A stretch of DNA of 64,000 nt from Streptomyces sp. XD-27 (GTDB lineage: Bacteria > Actinomycetota > Actinomycetes > Streptomycetales > Streptomycetaceae), in NCBI RefSeq assembly GCF_030553055.1, contig NZ_CP130713.1, positions 6,820,001 through 6,884,000 of the forward strand, read 5' to 3'. Both the position numbers and the translations under genes were made by a program. The notes below the pieces were generated by a model. It was not told where the DNA came from. It did not search any database and was given only the letters and a program-made list of their open reading frames with translations. Below, in pieces: positions 43,319 to 50,158 of the stretch. Every line of letters starts with the position of its first letter. Position 1 is the stretch's first letter.

Positions 43319-43698
43319 TCACCCGGCCCGCTCTCGGCTCCGCCACCGCGGGCCGGCCAGCGACCAGGCCGCGCAGAAAAGCGCAGCGTTGTGCCGGAGG
43401 CGCGGAGAAGCCGGACGCGCCCGCACGGCGAACGCCAGGCCGACGGCGAGGCGATGGCGGGGAATTGGCCGGGGCGGAGGCCCGGATGTGGGGCCGGTCG
43501 GTTCCATGGGCTTTACCCACCTCCCCGGGCCGGGGCCCGCGTCGGGCAAGGCCAGGGAGCCACTCGTTCAAATTCCGGGCAGGTCCAAAGCCTGCCCGAG
43601 TTGCCGGGCCAGCGTACGGCCCCCTGACCATGCCCGACCCCAACCCGGGCAGGACACCGGCCAAAGCCCACTCCACCGCCCTCACGCGCGTAGCCGTC
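43319..43698. other. No gene seen between integrase remnant and orphan cassette
   Basis: About 380 bp with scrambled, GC-rich sequence. Open frames here have no protein-like character. It contains short inverted repeats of the CCCGGGC type but no clear gene, and probably represents decayed mobile-element DNA. Confidence 0.5.
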
Positions 43699-43721
43699 TG
43701 ACGGCAACGCCGACGGCAACA
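43699..43721. repeat. Integrase-arm-like repeat pair, copy 2
   Basis: TGACGGCAACG (43699-43709) and CGACGGCAACA (43711-43721) repeat with 12-bp spacing, 94 bp before the displaced HINT fragment. Confidence 0.6.
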
Positions 43722-43814
43722 GAGGCGCACAGCACGGCACTTCCATGCACACCCACGGACAGGCCGGAATTCGCTGACCAGCGAAAATGCAGGTGACGCC
43801 CATCCGGCGCGCAC

Positions 43815-43862
43815 ACGTACTATGTGCTGGCGGGCGAGACGCCGGTACTGGTTCACAATAGT
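43815..43862 (+). repeat. Copy of the Rhs HINT 3' end, copy 2
   Basis: 48 bases matching the Rhs gene at 41631-41678 in 45 positions. They encode TYYVLAGETPVLVHNS, the end of the HINT domain, and are the homology point to which a toxin tip is joined. Confidence 0.95.
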
Positions 43863-44162
43863 GGCTCTGACTGCCGGACGGCAGTTGGCGGAAAGCCCGG
43901 CGACAAGCTTGGAGGGCAAGACTTCCATGGGAGTGAATACTCGCTAGACGAGTTCGTGGAGTTTGCAAACGGGCATACTGATGACGGAAATCCGGCACTG
44001 GGGCGGCCGACGCGAGCGGAAATTGAAGATACCTTGCGGAATGCAGGCCCTGTGCAGCTCACCGGCCAAAATTCCTCTCGCTTCGATCGCAACGGAGTGC
44101 GAGTTATTGTGAACTGGGATATGCCCTGGAGGACAACAACGTACTACCCGGGGAGACGGTGA
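43824..44162 (+). CDS. Orphan Rhs toxin tip (probable RelE/BECR-type RNase)
   Basis: A displaced toxin cassette of about 112 codons. The first 13 residues repeat the HINT end LAGETPVLVHNS; the remaining 100 are a different toxin tip from that of the full-length Rhs. There is no ribosome binding site or signal peptide, so it should be silent unless recombined onto the Rhs gene. The end, RAEIEDTLRNAGPVQL, then GVRVIVNWDMPWRTTTYYPG, resembles DUF4258/RelE-like (BECR-fold) RNases, where a TxYP strand closes the sheet. GC content is low compared with its surroundings. A putative immunity gene follows directly. The identity of the toxin is inferred from weak pattern. Confidence 0.7.
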   Translation: MLAGETPVLVHNSGSDCRTAVGGKPGDKLGGQDFHGSEYSLDEFVEFANGHTDDGNPALGRPTRAEIEDTLRNAGPVQLTGQNSSRFDRNGVRVIVNWDMPWRTTTYYPGRR

Positions 44163-44167
44163 TCGCC

Positions 44168-44632
44168 ATGAATCACGAGATCAAGGAATGGCTCAGTCGT
44201 TTCCTGGGGTCGAGCGAAATTTCCAAACTGCAACAGATCTCGGTTCGAGTGTCAGCGAGTCGTGAGATTGACTTGTGTGACCTGGTGGCTGGCTGGTATC
44301 AGCACCTCAAGAAGATGGAAAGTGATCTACCCCTCTCTGATTCCGACCGGACGGTCTGGGGTGCCTACGATCTCCTTGCAGCCCTTTCCCTGCGCGATTT
44401 CGTGGCTAGAGGGCTCGGGAAGCTTGACCCGGATTGTTCCACGGCTGCTGCTGCGGCAGTGAGAGACGTAGACGAGAAGTTTCTCTCCTATACGGAACAG
44501 GACGACTGTCAACGCATCAAAAAACTCGACGACTCGATCGGTGAGGGGCGCGGCTGGTGGTGGAAGAGGATTCCGGTCAGTGGGCCGATTCGCCGGGAAA
44601 TAGATGCAATTAGCGCCCGGATGGCGGACTGA
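44168..44632 (+). CDS. Probable immunity protein of the orphan toxin tip
   Basis: A 154-residue cytoplasmic, helix-rich protein (MNHEIKEWLSRFLGSSEISK, LVAGWYQHLKKMESDLPLSD, VRDVDEKFLSYTEQDDCQRI). The alternation of segments resembles immunity proteins encoded after Rhs/CdiA tips, but no named family is certain. ATG 44168 is 5 bp after the toxin stop; a GTG at 44159 overlapping that stop is an alternative. Keeping immunity genes of lost tips allows survival against siblings that still carry them. Role inferred from position. Confidence 0.65.
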   Translation: MNHEIKEWLSRFLGSSEISKLQQISVRVSASREIDLCDLVAGWYQHLKKMESDLPLSDSDRTVWGAYDLLAALSLRDFVARGLGKLDPDCSTAAAAAVRDVDEKFLSYTEQDDCQRIKKLDDSIGEGRGWWWKRIPVSGPIRREIDAISARMAD

Positions 44633-44722
44633 GCTGCGGGTGTTGATTCACCCGAATCTCATGAACCGTCAGCCTGCCTCGAATCGGAATTGCCTCAGCC
44701 GATCGGTTCGTTGAATAAACGG

Positions 44723-44756
44723 GAAGCCCCGCTGAAGCGGTATCCAGCGGGGCTTC
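44723..44756. terminator. Terminator after orphan cassette
   Basis: An 11-bp perfect stem (44723-44733 with 44746-44756) with a 12-base loop, 90 bp after the immunity gene. An integrase-arm-like repeat begins ten bases further. Confidence 0.75.
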
Positions 44757-44766
44757 TGAGGGGCCT

Positions 44767-44790
44767 TGACGGCAACGGTTGAGGGCAACG
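44767..44790. repeat. Integrase-arm-like repeat pair, copy 3
   Basis: TGACGGCAACG (44767-44777) and TGAGGGCAACG (44780-44790), 13-bp spacing, immediately after a hairpin. Confidence 0.6.
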
Positions 44791-44812
44791 TTGCCGGACG
44801 GGTGCTGTACAA

Positions 44813-44851
44813 AGGCGACCCGCTGGCGCGGGTCGCGCGCGGCACGGCCGC
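44813..44851. repeat. 39-bp repeat, copy 2
   Basis: Matches 43280-43318 in 38 of 39 positions. It lies between the arm-like repeat and the third HINT fragment, so the same border sequence is associated with two cassettes. Confidence 0.8.
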
Positions 44852-44879
44852 AACGCCGTGACGAACGCCGCGTGCGCAC

Positions 44880-44911
44880 ACGTAGTATGTGCTGGCGGGG
44901 GTCACGCCGTA
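44880..44911 (+). repeat. Decayed copy of the Rhs HINT 3' end, copy 3
   Basis: Resembles 41631-41663 but carries a TAG in place of the TAC codon and a changed GGGGTCACG. No toxin tip follows; the DUF5958-like gene starts 12 bp later. This is the relic of a third cassette from which the toxin was lost. Confidence 0.8.
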
Positions 44912-44922
44912 GAGGTGAGCAC

Positions 44923-45309
44923 TTGCGAGCATCAGAGCGAATCATCAACGAGGTCGCCCAAGGGTTCCGCGCCTTTGAGGAGGCCGTGACCTGGTTCTCT
45001 TCGCTGGAGCTGGGTGAGCAGAGAGCGGTACTGCAAGAGGTGGTTCGCTACTCCATGCAGGCACACGCAACGGCGCAGGATGGGCGCGACGGTCTGTTGC
45101 GGTCAGGGGTAAAGACGACAATGACCCCCGCGGTCTTGATCGTTCGAGAGAGGATTCTCGAACAAATGGGGAGGATTATCAATCTTCCGCCGAGCGAATA
45201 CTTGAATGCCTTTCGTGTTCTGCTCTCCGTGTTCGTCGTCGCCGACACGCGGCGAAGAGAAGCAGAATGTCGAGGTGCTTGTGGTCACGCCTGGCATAAC
45301 CTGCACTAA
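44923..45309 (+). CDS. DUF5958-like orphan immunity protein
   Basis: A 128-residue cytoplasmic protein resembling the DUF5958 family often seen beside streptomycete Rhs genes. Recognisable segments are INEVAQGFRAFEEAVTWFSS, LGEQRAVLQEVVRYSMQAHA, TPAVLIVRERILEQM and the Cys/His/Trp-rich end CRGACGHAWHNLH. I chose TTG 44923 with GAGGTGAG just upstream. It follows the relic of a HINT 3' end without any toxin, so it looks like an immunity gene that outlived its toxin. An insertion element begins at its stop codon: TA of the stop is the target duplication, and the IS supplies the last A of TAA. Before insertion the codon was TAG, so the protein is unchanged. Confidence 0.7.
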   Translation: MRASERIINEVAQGFRAFEEAVTWFSSLELGEQRAVLQEVVRYSMQAHATAQDGRDGLLRSGVKTTMTPAVLIVRERILEQMGRIINLPPSEYLNAFRVLLSVFVVADTRRREAECRGACGHAWHNLH

Positions 45310-45373
45310 GCGTTGTCCCGTAATGATCTCCGAGGCGTGCGAGGCTGGCTGACTACCCAGGGCGGGTAGCCCG

Positions 45374-46140
45374 CTATGCGGCTTGGATGAGGTTGTGCAG
45401 GCGGGCGATGCCGAGTATGGCGTGGTGGACACCGTCGCCCTTGAGTCGACAGTCGCGCAGGATCTTCCAGGTCTTCATTCGCGCGAAGACGTGCTCGACA
45501 CGGGCCCGGACCTGCTTGTGGGAGCGGTTGGCTTTTGCTTCCAGTCGCACAGCTCGCCGCCGACGGGACGGCGGTGCGGAATGACCAGTCCAGTGCCCGG
45601 GTAGCCGCCGTCGGCGATCGTGGTGGTCTTCCCGACGGCGGCCTTCGCGCCGGACTCGGCCCACGCCTTGCAGTCGTTGCGGTTCCCAGGCACCGGCCGT
45701 CCGACCACAACGACCAGCTGTGTGTCTGCGTCGATGACCACTTGGTGGTTGGTGGAGTACCTGTAATTCTTGGACTGCTCGGCGGCGCTGTGGTCGCGGG
45801 TGGGCACGAGTGTGCCGTCTACGATGAGCACGGTGCCGGCGCGGAAGCGCTGCCGCTGCTTGAGGGCCAGCAACGGCCCGACGTCGTCGACGATGCGGGC
45901 GGCAGCTGACGTGGAGATGCCGAACAGCGGGGCTAGCTGGCGCAGTGTCAGGTTGGTTCGCCAGTACGCGGTGACCAACAGCAGCCGGTCTTCCAGCGGC
46001 AGTGACCAGGGACGCCCTCGACGAGTCAGCTCAGCACCCTCTCGGCGCAACATAGCGGTCAGCCTGCGGAAGTCGCGCGGCTGCAGCCCGCTGAACGGGG
46101 CTATCCAATGCGGTTCCGACGCCGTGATCACACCAGCCAC
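45374..46140 (-). pseudogene. IS5-family DDE transposase, frame change near the end
   Basis: A transposase of the DDE/HARBI1-like class. A helix-turn-helix region (LTLRQLAPLFGISTSAAARI) precedes the catalytic core. The first Asp is in LIVDGTLVPTRD, the second in TIADGGYPGTGLV, and the Glu in RVEHVFARMKTWKIL. The first two lie in one frame, the third in another, with the change at the T4 run 45533-45536 (A4G on the coding strand). A -1 slip at CAA-AAG joins them into one protein ending LHNLIQAA. IS427-group elements are known to use programmed -1 frameshifting, so the enzyme may be active; a one-base deletion is the alternative. The GTG start at 46140 is approximate. Confidence 0.8.
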
Positions 46141-46184
46141 GTGAAGAGATCGTTCCACATCTGTGGACCTCGGAAAGCCGCGAA

Positions 46185-46730
46185 TCAGCCGCAGCGGCTC
46201 TCCCGCGGCTCCACGGAACCCACCTGTTCCATGCGCCGGATCTCCCGCTCTGCCGCTTCCAAGTGTCCAAGATCGAGGGCCATCGCGGCACGCCCGGCGA
46301 CGTAGAAGACATCCTGGCGGATCCGACAGTCCAACTCCGGTTGGCGGCACAAGGCCAGAAACCGCACCTCAAGACTGAGTTCGATGCGGCCCATCTCGTC
46401 CCGGACGCGGACCGGGAGTGCTGCGTGCCGGAGATCCTTTGCGTAGTCGCGCGTCTGCCGGTCGGCCTCGTCTGGCCGGGCTTCCACGGGACGATAGGGG
46501 TGATCGGCCCACTCCGTGTCAGCCCACCAGACGAGTTCGTCCAGGTGCTCCGAGGCGACCACCAAATCCGGGGGCGAGGTGGAGAGGGCCGCGTCCGCGC
46601 CAGCAATCAGCTGGGCGAGACGGCGTCGCGCGTCGTCGTCCCCCACCACGCACATCGCGATGAAGCCCGACAACACGTCGAGCCTGCGCGACACGTCCGC
46701 CCGCTGCCAGATCTCGTACAGTCCCGCCAT
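46185..46730 (-). CDS. Passenger protein within the IS element
   Basis: A 181-residue soluble, helical, acidic protein I do not recognise (WQRADVSRRLDVLSGFIAMC, DARRRLAQLIAGADAALSTS, LVWWADTEWADHPYRPVEAR, MALDLGHLEAAEREIRRMEQ). ATG 46730 follows GAGGG by eight bases. It is 44 bp upstream of the transposase on the same strand and inside the inferred IS ends. Passenger genes are uncommon in the IS5 family; alternatives are a host gene captured during transposition or a separate gene trapped between two related IS ends. Confidence 0.6.
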   Translation of the reverse strand: MAGLYEIWQRADVSRRLDVLSGFIAMCVVGDDDARRRLAQLIAGADAALSTSPPDLVVASEHLDELVWWADTEWADHPYRPVEARPDEADRQTRDYAKDLRHAALPVRVRDEMGRIELSLEVRFLALCRQPELDCRIRQDVFYVAGRAAMALDLGHLEAAEREIRRMEQVGSVEPRESRCG

Positions 46731-46926
46731 CCACCGTTCCCTCTTCGCCGACCGCGTCACCGCGCCCCGAACCCTACGACGCGCCCCCGTCAGCAGGTCC
46801 AACGGTTTTCCCGGGCTCAGCGAACGAACCGCATGCCGGCTCGGTGCGGCGCACGATCTCCTCGCACAGCTCGTGTGCCCGCGAGCGGGGCTTCTTGATG
46901 GTTGCGGGACAGCTCTTAGCCAATGT

Positions 46927-46961
46927 GAAGCCCCCGCCAGGTGTCTCCTGGCGGGGGCTTC
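46927..46961. terminator. Terminator originally belonging to the DUF5958-like gene
   Basis: A 15-bp perfect stem (46927-46941 with 46947-46961) and 5-base loop. If the IS is removed this hairpin lies 8 bp after the DUF5958-like stop codon, so it was very probably that gene's terminator. Confidence 0.85.
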
Positions 46962-46984
46962 ATCGTGCTCTGGGACGGTAAGGC

Positions 46985-46995
46985 TGACGGCAACG
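46985..46995. repeat. Integrase-arm-like repeat, copy 4
   Basis: A single TGACGGCAACG, 23 bases after a hairpin, as at copy 3. It marks the right border of the displaced-cassette region; ordinary chromosomal genes follow. Confidence 0.55.
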
Positions 46996-47086
46996 TCAGT
47001 GGACGGGAGTGATCCCAGCCGTCAGGTGCGGCTCAGCTGCCTTGGATGATCCGGACCGTCCAGGGTGTGGCGGACAGGCTGTTCGT

Positions 47087-47764
47087 TCACTGGTCCTGTG
47101 CGGTCGTCAGCAGGATCTTCAGCAGTTCGTCAGGAGCGTCCCGCATCACGTTGTGGCCGGAGGCCACGGCGTGCGTGCGCCAGGCGGGGTCGTCGCGCAG
47201 TCGTTCGTGGAGCGCGGTGAAGGGGGACTGCCCGTCCCAGCCGGTGGCGTAGACGTAGTCCCTGCTGCGGTAGCGGTCGAGGCCGCCCTTCAAGCGGACG
47301 GACTGGAGGAGGGAGGCCAGCGGGTGGGGTGTGGCCCGGGGGTCGAAGAACGGCAGGGGTGCGCTGGTGTAGCCGGTCTCGCCCACGCCCTCGAGGTACC
47401 AGGCGCGCTCTTGGTCGGTGACGAGGGACCAGCATGAGTCGCCGTCCTCGGGGACCATGGCGTCGACGTAGACCAGGCCGGCCACGCGCTCCGGGACGCG
47501 GTCGGCGGCGCCTGTGATCACCATGCCGCCGTAGCTGTGTCCGACCAGGACGGCGTCGGTGATCTGCTGGTCGGTCAGGAGGTTGACGACGTCTGCGATG
47601 TGGGTGTCGAGGTTGACCGTGGAGGTGAGCAGGTGCCGGCGGTCCCCCACTCCGGTGAGGGTGAGGGGGTGGGCCTGGTGTCCGTGTGTGCGGAGCTGCC
47701 GGGCCAGCGGTTCGTAGGTCCAGGCGCCGTGCCAGGCGCCGGGTATGAGGACGAAGGTGGTCAT
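47087..47764 (-). CDS. Alpha/beta hydrolase
   Basis: A 225-residue cytoplasmic esterase-type hydrolase. TTFVLIPGAWHGAWTYEPLA is the first strand with the oxyanion HG-like segment; the nucleophile Ser is in GHSYGGMV near residue 95, and the catalytic His in VASGHNVM near the end. The organisation resembles salicylate/methyl-ester esterase-like proteins common in actinomycetes. The substrate is unknown. It lies 44 bp downstream of the quinone oxidoreductase-like gene on the same strand, suggesting a two-gene operon. Confidence 0.85.
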   Translation of the reverse strand: MTTFVLIPGAWHGAWTYEPLARQLRTHGHQAHPLTLTGVGDRRHLLTSTVNLDTHIADVVNLLTDQQITDAVLVGHSYGGMVITGAADRVPERVAGLVYVDAMVPEDGDSCWSLVTDQERAWYLEGVGETGYTSAPLPFFDPRATPHPLASLLQSVRLKGGLDRYRSRDYVYATGWDGQSPFTALHERLRDDPAWRTHAVASGHNVMRDAPDELLKILLTTAQDQ

Positions 47765-47808
47765 CGCAGGAAGGGCTCTTCCGGTCCGTCGGGCGGTCAG
47801 CCGGGTGG

Positions 47809-48741
47809 TCAGTCGGTGAGGGAGAGGACGATCTTGCCGGTGGTGCGGCGGCTGTCGCCCAGCTCGTGGGCCTTGGCCGCCTGGTCGAGCGGGAGCACCG
47901 TGTCGATCGCGGGCCGGAGCAGGCCCGCCTCGGCGAGGGCGGCGATCTCCCGCATGCCCGCCTGGTCGGCTTCGACGATCATGAAGGTGGCGCGCAGCCC
48001 GAGAGGGGCGGCCTCGTCGGCCAGGTACGCCTCGGCCGGGGAGGCGAGTGAGACCAGGACGCCGCCGCGGCGCAGGGTGCGCAGTGAGCGCGGCCCGTAC
48101 GCGCCGCCGATCGTGTCGATGACGACGTCGACCGGTTCGATGGCCGTCTCGAAGTCGGCCTCGGTGTAGTCGACCAGTTCGTCGGCGCCCAGGCCGCGCA
48201 GGAAGTCGTGCTTGGCCGAGCGGGCGGTCCCGATCACGTGGGCGCCGCGGGCCTTCGCGATCTGCACGGCGAGGTGGCCGACGCCGCCCGCCGCCGCGTG
48301 GATCAGCACCCTCTGGCCGGGGCTCAATTCGGCGACGTCGACCAGGGCCTGCCAGGCGGTGAGCGCGGCCAGCGGCAGCGCGGCGGCCTGTACGTGGGTG
48401 AGCCCGGCGGGCTTGCGGACCAGGTGCCGGGCCGGGGAGGTCACGTACTCGGCGTAGGTGCCCGCGGGGAGCGGGTGGCGCGGCAGGCCGAACACCTCGT
48501 CGCCCGGGGCCAGTGTGGTCACCCCCGGACCGACGGCCTCGACGACGCCGGAGACGTCCCAGCCGAGCCGGACCACGGCGCCGGCCAGCCCGCCGGAGGC
48601 CCGGTGCCAGGAGTCGGTCGGGTTGACCCCGGCGGCATGCACCCGCACCAGCACCTCGGCCGGACCCGGCTCCGGGCGCTCCACCTCGATGACCTTCAGT
48701 ACCTCGGGCCCGCCGAAGCCGTCCTGACCGATCGCACGCAT
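47809..48741 (-). CDS. NADP-dependent quinone oxidoreductase-like enzyme
   Basis: A 310-residue member of the zinc-independent medium-chain dehydrogenase family. The amino-terminal GroES-like domain (AIGQDGFGGPEVLKVIEV) lacks the structural zinc Cys cluster; the Rossmann motif is GGVGHLAVQIAKARGAHVIG near residue 150. It should reduce quinones or enones with NADPH. The start is ATG 48741, with GAGGG six bases upstream; ATG 48747 is equally possible. It is divergent from the GlxA-type regulator with about 110 bp between, so that regulator is its likely controller, and it precedes the alpha/beta hydrolase. Confidence 0.88.
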   Translation of the reverse strand: MRAIGQDGFGGPEVLKVIEVERPEPGPAEVLVRVHAAGVNPTDSWHRASGGLAGAVVRLGWDVSGVVEAVGPGVTTLAPGDEVFGLPRHPLPAGTYAEYVTSPARHLVRKPAGLTHVQAAALPLAALTAWQALVDVAELSPGQRVLIHAAAGGVGHLAVQIAKARGAHVIGTARSAKHDFLRGLGADELVDYTEADFETAIEPVDVVIDTIGGAYGPRSLRTLRRGGVLVSLASPAEAYLADEAAPLGLRATFMIVEADQAGMREIAALAEAGLLRPAIDTVLPLDQAAKAHELGDSRRTTGKIVLSLTD

Positions 48742-48851
48742 CGTCATCCCTCTGTTCCGTTCGGGCCGTTCCGGCCCGCTTGGATCAAGGTTCTCGCCTT
48801 CCGGCACCAGGAACGAGTGGCATGATTGCCATCATCTGGAAGGATCTTGCC

Positions 48852-49808
48852 ATGCACCGTGTCGTCGTCCTGGCCCTCGAAGGCGTCTATCCCTTCGAAC
48901 TCAGCATCCCGGTAAGGATCTTCGGCACGGCTGCCGGGCGCGACGGGCAGCCGCTGTACGAGGTCGCCACCTGCAGCCTGGACGGCGGTCCGGTCATCAC
49001 CAGCGCTGACTTCGCCATCACCGTGGCCCATGGAAGCGAGGCGCTGCGAACGGCGGACACCCTCGTCATCCCGCCGTTCACCTGTGGTCCCGATGAGCAA
49101 CGGGACTGGCTGCCCGGCGAAGTGGCCCAGGCTCTGGCCCTCCTCCCCGCCGACGCCCGCATCGTCTCGATCTGCACCGCCTCCTACGTCCTGGCTGCCG
49201 CGGGCCTGCTCGACGGCCGTTCCGCCACCACGCACTGGAACGAGGCCGACCACTTCCAGCAGACCTTTCCGCAGGTCCAGGTGGACGCCAACGTGCTGTT
49301 CGTCGACAACGGCCAGGTCCTCACGGCGGCGGGGGTCGCCGCCGGCGTCGACCTCTGCCTGCACCTGGTGCGCCGCGACCACGGCAGCGAGGTCGCCAAC
49401 CGGGTGGCCCGGCTCTGTGTGGTGCCCCCGTGGCGTGAAGGCGGCCAAGCCCAGTACGTCGACCGCCCCGTGCCGGAGCCCTCGGCCGCCACCACGGCCG
49501 CCACCCGCGACTGGGCCCTGGAACAACTCCACCGACCCCTCACCCTGGCCGAGCTGGCGGCGCATGCCCGCATGAGTGTCCGAACGTTCTGCCGACGGTT
49601 CCGCGACGAGGTCGGCATGCCGCCCGGGCAGTGGCTCACCCGGCAGCGGGTCGATCACGCCCGACGGCTCCTGGAGACCACCGACCTGCCGGTCGACCAC
49701 ATCGCCGCCCGTGCGGGTTTCGGCACCGCCGCCTCACTCCGCCGGCACCTCGCCACCACGGTCGGCATCTCGCCTGCTGCCTACCGCCGGGCATTCCGGG
49801 GCAGATGA
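48852..49808 (+). CDS. GlxA family AraC-type regulator
   Basis: A 318-residue transcription factor. An amino-terminal DJ-1/PfpI-like domain (about 1-165) has the nucleophile-elbow-like segment RIVSICTASYVLAAAGLLDG, as usual for the GlxA group. A carboxy-terminal AraC-type double helix-turn-helix (about 215-315) includes LAAHARMSVRTFCRRFRDE and HIAARAGFGTAASLRRHLA. ATG 48852 follows GGAAGG; an upstream ATG at 48822 is less likely. It faces the oxidoreductase-hydrolase pair and probably regulates it. The sensed compound is unknown. Confidence 0.9.
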   Translation: MHRVVVLALEGVYPFELSIPVRIFGTAAGRDGQPLYEVATCSLDGGPVITSADFAITVAHGSEALRTADTLVIPPFTCGPDEQRDWLPGEVAQALALLPADARIVSICTASYVLAAAGLLDGRSATTHWNEADHFQQTFPQVQVDANVLFVDNGQVLTAAGVAAGVDLCLHLVRRDHGSEVANRVARLCVVPPWREGGQAQYVDRPVPEPSAATTAATRDWALEQLHRPLTLAELAAHARMSVRTFCRRFRDEVGMPPGQWLTRQRVDHARRLLETTDLPVDHIAARAGFGTAASLRRHLATTVGISPAAYRRAFRGR

Positions 49809-50028
49809 GACCCGGAGCGCCTGAGTGCGTCGGCGATCTCCTCGTGGCGTGCCCTCACCAGCGCCCCCTTCGATCGATACGTGCGCGACACTTCGCCGTT
49901 GTGTGCGCATTTCACCGCATCACGGGTCAGCCTGACGGGGCCGTACGGTCATCCGCGGGTCGCGGGTGGCGGCAGGGTCGCGCTCTGTGAGCGGCTGGGG
50001 GAAGCGGGCCTGTTCGCCTCCTCCCGGG
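49809..50028. other. No gene seen after GlxA-type gene
   Basis: 220 bp of intergenic sequence leading to the promoter region of the solute-binding lipoprotein. No protein-like frame. No strong terminator hairpin is visible. Confidence 0.4.
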
Positions 50029-50069
50029 GGTGAACTTTTCTTCTCAAGTTCACCTTCCGTTCACCGATG
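50029..50069 (+). promoter_or_regulatory. PHO box upstream of the solute-binding protein
   Basis: GTTCACC occurs at 50048-50054 and 50059-50065, exactly 11 bp apart, the direct-repeat pattern bound by Streptomyces PhoP. An inverted half, GGTGAACTT at 50029-50037, mirrors AAGTTCACC at 50046-50054. The start codon is 94 bp downstream of the second repeat. Phosphate control of the gene is a strong inference. Confidence 0.75.
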
Positions 50070-50158
50070 CCGGGCCTACTGAGCCCCGACTTGTTCAGGC
50101 AAGTTGTTCGAGCTCCGCGCAGGTGGCCGCTCGTATCGACCCGTACCGAGGAGACATC

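Larger units (their letters stand above)
45309..46916 (-). mobile_element. IS5-family element (IS427-like) with passenger gene
   Basis: A 1608-bp element. Terminal inverted repeats are imperfect: AGCGTTGTCCCGTAATGATC at the left (45309-45328) and, read inward from the right, AGAGCTGTCCCGCAACCATC (46897-46916), matching in 14 of 20 positions. TA at 45307-45308 and 46917-46918 is the target duplication, as in the IS427 group. Inside are a DDE transposase and a second gene upstream of it on the same strand. Removing the element rejoins the DUF5958-like gene to TAG and to a terminator hairpin 8 bp further on, which strongly supports these ends. Confidence 0.8.

Noticed and set aside
45309..46160. 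A shorter 0.85-kb IS ending just upstream of the transposase
   Set aside because: No partner for the left inverted repeat is found near 46141-46200. The match at 46897-46916 with a TA duplication and the reconstructed stop plus terminator is far better.
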